The translations under genes and the position numbers were made by a program. A model generated the notes under the pieces. That model worked only from the letters and a program-made list of their open reading frames with translations. It did no database searches and was not told the DNA's origin. From Musa acuminata AAA Group (Eukaryota > Streptophyta > Magnoliopsida > Zingiberales > Musaceae), in NCBI RefSeq assembly GCF_036884655.1, contig NC_088355.1, positions 25,419,001 to 25,483,000 of the forward strand: a DNA stretch of 64,000 bases. Direction: 5' to 3'. Below, in pieces: positions 43,397 through 54,559 of this stretch (position 1 is the first letter of the stretch; every line of letters begins with the position of its first letter).

Positions 43397-44110
43397 TGCT
43401 GTTTAAGAGGATAGTAATAAGCAAGAGTAAATGAATCAAAAATAGAATTTAAGGGCTTCTTAGAGAATACCTTAGTGAGATCTTCAAGAGGGGAAAAGAT
43501 TGTTGATCTTTTGCTTCAAAATGAAGAGTATTTGGTATGCTATGAGAGGAGAAATGGAGGTGGAGAATCTTTAGAAGAGTAAAGAGGGGAAAGGAGTGAG
43601 TTGGGGTCGGTTCCACCGCCGGCCCTAGCTCGGGTTAAAAAGGGGCAGAGTTGCGGGCGGTTGCACCTCTAGCTGGGGCAGTGCAACCGCTTGCAACACG
43701 TGACAGCCGGAGGTGCTACCTCCAACTGGGGCGGTGAGCACTTGTTCTGACCGCAGTGTGATCTGATTTGAAAGTTTTTGACTTGAGAAGAATTTTCATT
43801 CAGAGCAATCAACTTTACTTACGTAATTACGTAAGAATTTTCATTGTAAGATAAGAAATTTTGCATGATCAAGATAGATCTTGTGACGTGCATACATGTT
43901 TGTGACGGATTGTTCAGATTGGTAAGCCTTACAAGTTTATGACAAACTTAGCAGGTTCATGATATAATTGGAATTGAAAGTAACGAACGGATAAAATCAA
44001 TGAGTTTGAAAATCTACAGGATATGTGAAGTGAGGATCATGGGTTTCCAATTCTGAGAGATCAAATAGGATTATATCTATATCACATTTGTAATTTTAAC
44101 TTTCTAATCC
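43397..44110 (-). other. Upstream region of the 43396 ORF, LTR-like dyad motifs
   Basis: Non-coding. Plus-strand bases 43650-43740 contain GGGCGGTTGCACCTCTAG, GCAGTGCAACCGC and GAGGTGCTACCTCC, variants of the dyad units of the long LTRs. The minus-strand DNA downstream is pyrimidine-rich, like a leader. No TATA box is evident (the closest is CCCTTTTTAACCC on the minus strand). Confidence 0.45.
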
Positions 44111-44366
44111 TTTTATGTTATTTAGGCTAGAGAGCATCGCGAGTTCTTTTTGGATCTCGTGTCATGAATATCGAGAATCCAAAGAGCAGGATATTATTTC
44201 TTGCTCTCAGCTTAAGATGTTTTATGTCTTTACAAGAAAGGATGATCTTTAGGTACCCATTTGCTTTTGGGTGCCTCAAAAATAGATTTACATTATTTAT
44301 CATGTTGCATAGAATTTATCATGGTTCCTTTAGGAACCCAAATTAATTTGTTCGGACTAATTTTCT
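44111..44366 (-). pseudogene. pol: Decayed start of copia pol region
   Basis: Minus strand, just after the gag frame: a second CCHC-like cluster (CNFCCKLGHKMHYCPLKK, about 44375-44425 in the next frame), then KLIWVPKGTMI-like residues and several stops. This fits the Gag-protease linker of the autonomous copia family. The protease itself is not found. Confidence 0.5.
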
Positions 44367-45812
44367 TTAATGGACAATAATGCATTTTGTGTCCAAGTTT
44401 GCAACAAAAGTTGCATTTGCTTTGGTGTCGAACATGTAAGATGGGCCTTTTATGAAGGTGGTTGGATTTTGGTGAGGACTTCTCACAAATCTGATTCCAC
44501 TTCTTTTGGGAACGTGACCCTTGTTTGCAGGGATCATATTCAATGACTTGCTACCAACCTCGAATTTCTTCAAGGTGTCCTTAAGTCGCAAGTTTTCCTT
44601 TTGGAGAGTTTCTAGATCATGGCATTTTATGCATGAACTTAAACTATCATGATATTTAGTTTTTAACTTATCAAAATTACAAGTAAGACTATCATGCTCC
44701 TTTTTTAGCAATTTATATTTTCTACTAATAATCTTGCATTTATCAAATAAGTCATGGAAGGCATTTAATAATTCATTAAATGATAAATCTGCATCTATTA
44801 AATTCGTTACCTCCTCTCCGATGGCCATTAAGGCATAATGAGCAACTTGCTCGGTGTTGGACTCCTCTTCTTCGGACGCACTCGAGTCATCCCACGTTGC
44901 TTTGAGCGCCTTCTTCTTTGATGTTTTCTTCTTGACTTGGGGACAATCACTCTTATAGTGTCCTGGCTTCTTGCACTCATAGCAAATAACTTGGTCCTTC
45001 TTGGGTTCAAATTTATTTTTTGTTTCATTCTTAAACTTGTTTCTTTTAATGAATTTTTTAAATTTTCTTGTTAGAAGTGCCAAGTCATCGTCACAGTCTT
45101 CATCACTTGAGTTTTCTCTCAAGTGGTCTTCTGAAATTCTAAGTGTCATATCCTTCCTGTTCTTTGGAAGGATGTCTTCTTGCTCTTCATGAGCTTTGCA
45201 AATCATCTCGTAGGTCATTAATGACCCAATTAGTTCTTCAAGAGGGAAGTTGTTTAGATCTTTCACCTCTTGAATAGCAGTGACTTTAGGATCCCAACTC
45301 TTAGGAAGGGATCTTAGAATCTTATTTACGAGCTCAAAATCCGAAAAACTTTTTCCGAGTCCTTTTAGACCGTTGACGACATCCGTGAAACGGGTAAACA
45401 TGTCGCCAATAGTCTCACTCGGTTTCATCCGGAAAAGTTCGAAAGAGTATAACAAAAGATTGATTTTTTACTCTTTCACTCTACTTGTGCCTTCGTGAGT
45501 CACTTCGAGTGTGTGCCAAATATCAAATGCGGTTTCACAAACCGAAACACGGTTGAACTCGTTTTTATCAAGTGCACAAAATAAGGCTTTCATAGCCTTT
45601 GCATTCAGAGCGAAAGCCTTCTTCTCCAATTCATTCCAATCGATCATTGGAAGAGAAGACTTCGAAAATCCATTTTCGACAAGATTCCAAAGTTCAAAAT
45701 CCATAGAAATAAGAAAGATCCTCATTCGGGTATTCCAATAGGTGTAGTCCGTCCCATTAAACATGGGTGGACGTGTAAAAGAGTGGCCCTCTTGGTTTCC
45801 GGCGTATGCCAT
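44367..45812 (-). pseudogene. gag: Copia (minus) Gag with zinc knuckle, one nonsense
   Basis: ATG 45812 (MAYAGNQEGHSFTRPPMFNG). Copia Gag core blocks YTYWNTRMRIFLIS, AFDIWHTLEVTHEG, MFTRFTDVVNGLKGLGKSF, EELIGSLMTYEM; basic segment; CCHC knuckle CYECKKPGHYKSDC; acidic DDSSASEEE tract; predicted coiled coil (residues ~250-330). The only break is TCA to TAA at 45468-45470; the frame continues unchanged to 44367. It is about 480 codons and the most complete copia Gag here. Confidence 0.88.
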
Positions 45813-45848
45813 CTCTCTTGGGTTTTAATCCGTTTGAGAGTTAACCCC

Positions 45849-45860
45849 GCTCTGATACCA
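45849..45860 (-). promoter_or_regulatory. Copia (minus) primer binding site
   Basis: GCTCTGATACCA, the reverse complement of TGGTATCAGAGC, two bases from the LTR edge at 45863. Confidence 0.93.
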
Positions 45861-45862
45861 AT

Positions 45863-48800
45863 TGTTAGGATCAAGAGCACTAAGAGGGGGGGGGGGGGGT
45901 GAATTAGTGCAGCGAAAAACCTTCTACGATAAAATCTGCGTTCGTTCGTTAAAAGTGATTTCGGTAAGAAAGCCAATTCGTGTATCACTTTAACTTTTGT
46001 TTAAGCGAGATGCAGCAAAGATATAAATGCAGTTTGCAGTTATGATTCAAATCCGATAGTAGGCGCAAACTGAAATATGATATTCACACGAAGAAACTGA
46101 TTTACGTCTAAATGCTGATTCGTAAATCACTTGATTAGGCGAGATGCAGTTTAAGCAAGGATATAAAGATAGTTTGTAGTTATGATAGAAATCAAAACGT
46201 AACCGCAAACTGAAATATGATGATCGTACGAAAAAATAGATTTACGTCTAAACGCTGATTCGGAAAGTGCAAAGCTTGAAACCTGATCGTATATATGTTG
46301 AATCTCGTATTTTGATGATGAAACTACTTGATATATGTTTATGATTTAATCTGCGTTTTGAGTGACGCAGGATGCTTCGATCAGGATGAGACAATTAAAG
46401 CAGGAAAATCATGTTGTGCCGAAGGAACATGTCAGAAGATTGGACGTCGGGTCGGTGGATCAGTCGACGTATCGACAGAAGGCTTCAGGCCGTGGACTCG
46501 GGCATCGGGCCAAGAAGAGCGGGTATTGTGCCAAGGATATCGGAGTTGCGGAGTCAACTGGACGATTGGGCAATAGGCTGCATGAGAGGACGATGCGCCG
46601 AAGAATCGGACAAAGCGTCGAGGGACCAATGACATGCCAGACAACTTGGTTAATTGCTTAGGATTAATTGTCTCGATCGAAGTTTTGTTTTAATTGTGCA
46701 GGATTAACTATGATAACGATGAAGACATAAAGCGAAACAAAGTGTCCGAGTCAAGCGCGAAGGATTTGTTGCGAGTTCAAGAGTTCGACGGAAGTCCGAA
46801 GGTTCGTCGGGAATGCTACCGGAACTAGCCGAGAATGAGTTGGGAGCTTGCCGAAGGGTTTTTCGGAAGCTCGCTGGAAGGTTCGTTGGAAGTTCGCGGA
46901 GCTCGCCGAGAAAGACCGGAGCTTGCCGAAGAAGCTCGTTAGAACGCGCTAAGATCAAATCGTGAAGTCTAGGAGCTTGCCGGGAGTCCGCAGAATGGTT
47001 TCCGAGAGTTCATCGGAAGACCGCCGGAAGTTTGCCGGAAGCTCGCCAGAAGAAGTCTTGACTTGCGGACTTTGTAATAGCTTAGAAAATGTCTTTAAAT
47101 TCATAGTTAGCATGTTAATTAGGGTTAGGATTAGGTGTTAATCCTATAACCCAAGTAGGGGCCAATTAGGCCCAAGTTCGGACTGGTTTGGACCAAGTTT
47201 GGAGCCAAACCAAGTGAGCTAAAATAGTGAAAGAGGTGCAACCGCCCAGGCAGGGAGGTAGCACCGCCCAGGCTAAGTCTCCCAGCGAGACTGGGCGGTA
47301 CAACCGCCCCAGCCAAGAGGTGCAACCACCTAGAGCTCAGTCTTCGAGCTAGACTGGGCGGTGCAACCTCCCTGACAGAGAGGTGCAACCGCTTGGGCTC
47401 AGTCTCCGAGCTCTGCCAGGCGGTGCAACCTCTCCAGTCAAGAGGTGCAACCGCCTGATCCCGAAATTCCGGGATTTGATCGTTTTGAGCTCCAAATTTG
47501 AATTGGGTTGGGGCCTATAAATACCCCACCCATTCAGCACTGAAGGGATACAGATCCACACCGAATTCTTGATCTTTTCAGTGATTCTAAGAGCTCAAAT
47601 TTGTGTAAAGTCCAAAAGTTCTCCTCTTTTCTGTTCTTCAAGTCTTGAGTGGTAAAGAGAGGAGAGAAAATATCTGTAAGGGTTGTCTCCTGAGCCCGTC
47701 AAAAGGAGAGAAACTGTAAAAGGGCAGTTGGCCTTCGCCTATTGAAGGAAGGCCCCTAGTTGACGTCGGTGACCTCGCCGGTGGAGGAAGCCAAAAGTGG
47801 AGTAGGTCAAGACTGACCGAACCACTCTAAATCTCTGGTTTGCGTTTATTTTGAGCACTTTATCATTACTGCAAACCTCCTACATAGCTACTGCTCTCTG
47901 CACTTTTACGAACAAGTTTCTAAGTTCTAATCTTTCCAAATCTGGATTCAGACGTCAATAGGTGTTTTCGTACGATCTTTACATTGCAGCTTACATTTAC
48001 GTCTTGAATCTGTTTATAACTGCGAACTGTCTTCTGTGCTTTTACGAACGAGTTTCCTTGCAGTTTACATTTACATTTTGATTCTATTTATAACTGCAAA
48101 CTATCTTCTGCAATTTTACGAACGAGTTTGAACATTTAGACTTAAATCGGCTTTCCTCGCACAATCATCAGATTTCAGTTTACGTTTACGTCTTGATTTC
48201 AATTGCATACTGCCTTCTGCGAGTATACAAACGAGTTTCAAAGTTCAGACGTAAATCTGCGTTTAAGACGTAAATCTGCGTTTAGACGTAAATCTGCGTT
48301 TAGACGTAAATCTGCTTTTTGTAGATTACTTTTTGAGCTGTACAATAGCAGCACATTGTCTTTATACTTCTGCTTAAACTGGGCTTAGACGCAAACTATG
48401 TTTAGACGCAAACTGCGCTTAGAGGCAATCTGCGCTTAGACGCAATCTGCGCTTAGACGCAAACTGCACTTAGACGCAATCTGAGTTTAGACGCAATCTG
48501 CATTTAGACGCAAACTGCGTTTAGACGCTAACTGTGTTTAAACGTAAACTGCACTTAATCATAAGTAATCTTAGAATCGGCTTTTGCATCAAAATAGTTT
48601 TTATCGAACGAACGCAGCTTTCGTTTTTAATCGCTGAAAGATTTCCGCTGCACTAATTCACCCCCCCCCCCTCTTAGTGCTCTCGATCCTAACAATATAT
48701 GCAGAAAGCAGTAAGCTTTAGAGGAGGTTTGGAGTAAAGATAATATGCTCAAAGTAAATGCAAACCGAGATTTAGAGTGGTTCGGTCAATCTTGACCTAC

Positions 48801-50001
48801 TCCACTTTTGGCTTCCTCCACTGACGAGGTCACCGACGTCAACTAGATGCCTTCTTTCAATAGGCGAAGGCCAACCACCCTTTTACAGTTTCATTCCTTT
48901 TGACGGGCTTATGAGACAACCCTTATAGAATTTTCTCTCCACTCTTTACAACTCATAACTTGGAAGAAAAGAGGGAGAAGAACTTTTGGCCTTTACAACA
49001 ATTTTGAGCTCTAAAAATCACAGAATAAAATCAGGATTTTGGTGTTAGTTCATTGCCCTTTCAGTGCTGAATGAGTGGGGTATTTATAGGCCCCATCCCA
49101 GTTCAAATTTGGAGCTCAAAACTATCAATTCCCGAAATTTCGGGATCAGGCGGTTGCACCTCCTGACTGGAGCGGTTGCACCGCCTGACAGAGCTCGAAG
49201 ACTGAGCCTTTGGGCGGTGCCACCTCCTGCCAGAGCTCGAAGACCGAGCTCAGGCGATGCAACCTCCTGACTGAGGCAGTTGCACCACTCAGCCAATGCT
49301 CGGAGACCGAGCCCAGGCGATGCCACCTCCTATTAGGGGAGGTTGCACCGCCTAGTCTCACTCGGAGACTGAGCCTAGGCGGTGCCACCGCCTGGCTGGA
49401 GCAATTGCACCTCCCAGTCTCACTCGGAGACTGAGCCCAGGCGATGCAACCTCCTGCCTTGGGCGGTTCAACTGCTTGGCAGAAATCAGGGTCCGAATGG
49501 GTTGATCCATTCGGCCCAATTTGGGTTTTTCAAGGGCCCAATTGCCTCAAGATTAAGTTAATGGGATCACCTCCTATTTCCAACTTAATCATTGTGCTAA
49601 CTACGATATTCCCTAAGATATTTACTGCAACTTGCTCTGGTGCATCAATTGCTTCTTCCGGTGAGCTTCCGGCGAACTTCCGTCGATCATCCGATGAACC
49701 CTCGGTGATGCTCCTGTGGACTTCCGGCAAACTCCTGGACTTGCGACGATCCACTTGGCGAGTTTCGACGAGCTTCTTTGGCAAGCTCATGGACTTCTCG
49801 GGTTTGTTCCCGTAGAACCTCCGATGACTGTCCGAACTTCCGTTGAACTCTCGAACTCCCAATGTGATCATTGTCTTGACTCCGGCGCGACTCCTACTGC
49901 ATGTCTTACTTTCATCGTAGTTAATCCTGCACACTTATCTCAACATATATATTAGATAACAAATGACAATTGACTTCATCATCAAAATCCAAGATTCAAC
50001 A
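45863..50001 (-). repeat. 5' LTR of the minus copia element, split by solo LTR D
   Basis: LTR of about 1735 bp after removing 46296-48699. Plus-strand reading TGTTAGGATCAAGAG to AAGATTCAACA. It has a G14 tract (45886-45899), TATA on the minus strand (49081-49088, TATTTATA on plus) and a dyad array (49148-49475). It diverges from the solo LTRs in the middle, so it is a related subfamily. Confidence 0.88.
46296..48694 (+). mobile_element. Solo LTR D inserted in another LTR
   Basis: 2399 bp, TGTTGAATCTCG to GATCCTAACA, flanked by ATATA (46291-46295 and 48695-48699). Its central U3 region (about 46730-47230) differs from copies A-C, the dyad array is short (47232-47455), TATA is at 47516-47523, and the 18-bp array is split into 48243-48315 and 48385-48550. 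Confidence 0.93.
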
Positions 50002-50412
50002 AACTCACCGCTGCTGCCCTTGTTTCCAACCGCGCCTCCACCAGCCGCGCCTCCTCCAGCACTCCTTCCCTCGAGTGTCGTTGCCGCCCAGCCGACCCAT
50101 CACCGCTGTGGGCCACCGTGCGACGACCGCCGCTCGTCTCCCAACTGCCGCCGCTTCACCTTGTTGTGCATCTAACCGAAACATAGCACACTTGCTCTGC
50201 CCTTGTTTCAACCGCGCCACACCTTGCTCTGCATCTAACCGAAACAGAGCACACTTGCTCTGCCCTTGTTTCAGCCACGCCACAGTCGCGTGGGTTCTCT
50301 TGCTGTTGCCAGCTACCACCACTGTCGCTGCTACTGCCCAGCTACTGTGCAAATGCCCTTGACTAGACATCAGAAATAAGAACTGGGGATTACCGACTTG
50401 CAATCGTATGCA

Positions 50413-51276
50413 ATGGCTACCGATAACTCAGTGAAGGCACAAATGGAAGCGTTGGAAACCAGAATTGAAAATCGACTACAAGAAACTCTTCATTATTTCA
50501 AAAAGAGCTTGTTAGAGCACTTTAGCGGGTTTCAACAAGATGGAAGATCAAGTTCTACGCTAAACAGATCGAGAGATACAGGAAAAGGGCCCCAGGATGG
50601 TGACACACACTACCCACGTATCAGGGTAGAATTTCGACAATGGGAAGATGGGGATCCGACCAGTTGGATCTCTAGGGCGGAAAATTTTTTTCGTTTTCAC
50701 GGAACTCCAGAAGAATCTAAGGTAGAAGTGGCCTCAATCCAGCTCAATGGAGATGCAATCCAGTGGTATGATTGGTACGAAACTTGCCATGGAATTCCTT
50801 CGTGGGAGCAGTTTAAAAGAGGACTTCTTGTTCGCTTTGGCCCATCCGAATATGAGAATGTTGATGACCAACTCGCCAAAATTCATCAGACTTCTATAGT
50901 GTTGGAATATCAGAGTAGATTTGAAAGATTGTCCAACCAAGCTAGAGATTGGTCAGAACGATAATTTCTTGGTACATTTATTGAAGGGCTTATTCCCGAG
51001 ATCCGGTTTGAGGTTAAGGCTCATCAACCTCGCACTATGATGGCTGCGATTTCATTTGCACGCCTACATGAAGAAAAAATCAGTGTGGAATATCGTCGAA
51101 ATAGAGGTGCCAATAAATAGGTGATTAGCAGGCAACCTACCTAATCTACTCCAAGTCGAAACTATAACACTAGCATACTAACCCGAGAAGAACTCAAAGA
51201 AAGGTTAGCGAAGGGTTTGTGTTGGCATTGCGATGAAAAGTGGAGTAAGGAGCATCAATGCAAATAAGGAAGACTT
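50413..51276 (+). pseudogene. gag: Gypsy-5 Gag
   Basis: ATG 50413 (MATDNSVKAQMEALETRIEN), coiled-coil N-terminus, Retrotrans_gag core (GDAIQWYDWYETCHG, LEYQSRFERLSNQARDW), then LCWHCDEKWSKEHQCK. Nonsense codons at 50962, 51118, 51142 and 51265 break an otherwise constant frame. Confidence 0.87.
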
Positions 51277-53988
51277 TTGATGATTGAACCGATCGAGGAG
51301 GAGCCGGAAGTAGAAGTATCAGATTCCGATCATGAAGAAGTGGAAATTAATGATGATGTTGAAGCCGTCACACATACAGTGCATGCATTGGCTGGCTACT
51401 CTAATCCACAAACTATGAAAATTGGGGGAACTCTTAAACACCAGTCTGTCATTGTTTTGATTGATACGTGTAGCACTAATAATTTTATGGATAGGAAAAT
51501 TACAGCCCGATTAGCTTACCACATTGAATGTTGTGACAAATTTGAAGTCAAGGTCACCAATGGACGGATTTTAACCTGTGATAGCAAGTGCTCAAAGATA
51601 AAACTAATTTTGCAAGGTCAAGAATTATTTGTGGATTTCTTTTTATTACCCTTGGAAGACTATGAAGTGGTGCTCGGAATTGAATGGCTATCAACCCTAG
51701 GTGATGTCTCCTGAAATTTTTCTAAATTGATTATGAAGTTCTTTATTAATGGAAGACAGGTGACTCTCAAAGGAAGACGTGGGGGTAAGGTTACAACTAT
51801 CATGAGCCATCGGATGGAGCGGGTCCTTCGGAAGACACACACCAGATTTTTGGTGCAATTGTATAACATTGGAAAGGAAATGACAGTGAACATTCCGGCT
51901 AGAAATATTGAATCATTGCTAACAGAGTTTGGGGATATATTTGCAGAGCCACACGGACTTCCACCTCTTAGATGTCATGATCATCGGATTCCATTATTAC
52001 CCGAGAAGGCACCAACTAATGTCCGACCGTATAGATATCCACATTTCCAAAAGGTAGAGATAGAGAGGATTGTTACAGAGATGCTCAAAACAGGAGTTAT
52101 ACGAGCTAGTGTTAGCCCATATTCTTCCCTAGTCTTACTAGTCAAAAAGAAGGATGGCTCATGGCGGATGTGTGTCGACTATCAAGCACTTAACAACATT
52201 ACAGTGAAAGATAAATATCCTATTCCAATAGTGGATGAACTATTGGACGAACTAGGAGGAGCTCAGGTCTTCACTAAATTGGACCTATGATCAGGCTATC
52301 ATCAAATCAGAGTACATGAAGGGGATGTTCAGAAAACTGCCTTTAGGACACATAATGGCCATTATGAGTTTCTAGTAATGCCTTTTGGGTTAACCAATGC
52401 ACCCGCTACCTTCCAGAGTTTAATGAATGATATATTTCGGGCTCATCTCCGTAAGTTTATTTTGGTTTTCTTTGATGATATTTTAATATACAGTCATTCC
52501 TTAGAAAGTCATTTATTACATTTACGAACTATCTTTAATATTCTTCATGAGCATGGTCTTTTTGTCAAGAAATCCAAGTGCAGTTTTGGGCAACCTGAGG
52601 TTGAGTACCTCGGTCATATCATATCTCAAAAGGGTGTTGCAGTTGATCCTTCAAAAATCCAAGTGATGACAGACTGGCCAATTCCAAAGTCAATCAAAGC
52701 TTTAAGGGGGTTCTTGGGATTAACCGGCTATTATCGAAAGTTTGTGAAGAATTATGGCAAAATCAGTGCCCTCTTGACGTCACTTCTAAAGAAAAATGCA
52801 TTTAGATGGTCAGAAGAGGCAACTCAAGCATTTCAATTCTTGAAAACTGCAATGTCTACTACACCCGTGCTGGCTTTACCCGATTTTAACAAGATGTTTG
52901 TGATTGAATCTGATGCTTCTAGAGCTGGAATAGGGGCTGTATTAATGCAGGAAGGTCGGCCTATCGCTTATGCTAGCAAGGCTCTTTCCTCTTCCCATTT
53001 GAGTTTATCTATTTATGACAAGGAGATGCTAGCTATAATACATGCAGTCACAAAGTGGAGACCCTACCTAATTGGTCGACGGTTTCAAATACGCACTGAT
53101 CACAAAAGCCTCAAATATTTTCTAGAGCAAAATATTTCTTCTCCAGAGCAACAGAAATGGGTCACAAAGCTACTGGGATTTGATTATGAGATCATTTATA
53201 AAATGGGGAGTGAGAATTTAGTAGCCGATGCCCTCTCACTCCTTCTAGAACAAGCTGAACTAGTAGCTATTTCTATTCCTATTTGCGAGACTTTGGAAGT
53301 TATCAGAAATGAATGGTCAAATAATCCTGAGATCCAAAACATCATTAAAAAATTAGAAGAAGCCCTAGGTTCTGTCTCAAATTATAGTTGGAATTCGGTG
53401 GACTTGCGCTATAAAGGCCGAATAGTGGTTGCCCCACATTCTTCTTGCCAAGCAATAATTCTAAAGGAGTTCCATTCATCACCAATTGCTGGTCACTCGG
53501 GATTTCTCCGCACTTATAAGCGAGTTCGATAACTTTTTTACTAGAAAGGTATGAAAAATTTTATCAAGAAATTTGTTACTGAATGTGATGTTTGCCAATG
53601 GCACAAAAGTGAGACAGTAGCCACCCCAGGCTTACTACAGCCCCTCCTCCCTATTCCTGATGCTACTTGGACCGACATATCTATTGATTTCATTGATAGT
53701 CTCCCATCATCTCAAGGAAAGAGTACTATACTTGTAGTCGTGGATAGACTTACAAAGTATGCTCATTTCTATGCTTTACGACATCCTTATACTACTGCAA
53801 GTGTTGCTCGTACTTTTGTGGAAAACATAGCTAAATTGCATGGGAGTCCCCGTTCCATTGTTAGTGACAGAGACAAGATTTTTACTTACTCCTTCTGGAT
53901 AGAACTTTTTCGTTTACAAGGTACTCAACTGAATATGAGCACTGCTTATCATCCACAAACATATGGGCAAACTGAAGTGGTAAACAGG
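51277..53988 (+). pseudogene. pol: Gypsy-5 Pol: protease, RT, RNase H, integrase
   Basis: Same frame as gag throughout. Protease VLIDTCSTNNFM has Cys in place of the Gly of D(T/S)G, which should inactivate it. [51 protein letters not shown], catalytic VFFDDILIYS near 52470. RNase H: VIESDASRAGIGA and RTDHKSLKYF. Integrase: an HHCC-type finger (FHSSPIAGHSGF to CDVCQWHK), IDFIDSLP, SDRDKIF and YHPQTYGQTEVVNR. Nonsense codons at 51712, 52288, 53530 and 53542. Confidence 0.9.
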
Positions 53989-54426
53989 TGTTAGAACCCT
54001 TGCAGATTCTAAACTTGGGGTTGATCTCTTTAGGGGATCGGCCTCCTTGGAACTCTATAGGGGTTCCTCCCTCCAAGTTGCTGCTCAAAGGCTGCAAAAA
54101 AGATTCATCTATTGCTTATGAAAAGAGAAGGAATACATGGCTATTTATAGGGCTTCTAAACCCTAACTCCTAATAGGACTCCTACTTAAGACTCTTACTT
54201 CTAACCAACTCCTAATATCACTCCTAGTCAAGACTCATATTCCCTTGCAACTCCTAATTCTTCTCTAAGAAAACACCTCCTACATGAATGCCCCTCTCAA
54301 TTAGGACTCTCCTAGCTATAGTCCTAACAGAATGTCCCTCTCAATTAGGACTCTCCTAGCTAGAGTCCTAACAGTTTTACATGAATGTCCCTCTCAATTA
54401 GGACTCTCCAAGCTAGAGTCCTAACA
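53989..54426 (-). repeat. Gypsy-6 3' LTR
   Basis: 438 bp, plus-strand TGTTAGAACCCTTGC to GAGTCCTAACA, with three hairpin units at the right side (54285-54426). Adjacent to the purine-rich PPT (minus-strand TTTGAAGCGGGTC). Confidence 0.93.
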
Positions 54427-54559
54427 GACCCGCTTCAAATCAGCCTTATCCTCGAGGCTGATGATTCATGAATTCTGGGAATTTGATCTTCAAGTCGTCA
54501 TAGTTCTCCCAAGTGGCATCTTCTATTGGTAGGTTCGCCCATTGTATTAGAACTTCATT

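Larger units (their letters stand above)
50002..53988 (+). mobile_element. Gypsy-5, near-complete coding copy, both ends missing
   Basis: Leader fragment (50002-50412), then gag, protease, RT, RNase H and integrase in one frame, cut within the integrase at 53988 by the gypsy-6 LTR. No LTR or PBS remains on the left, where the copia LTR ends. It belongs to the gypsy-4 family and is the only copy here to retain the RT palm and integrase core. Confidence 0.88.
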
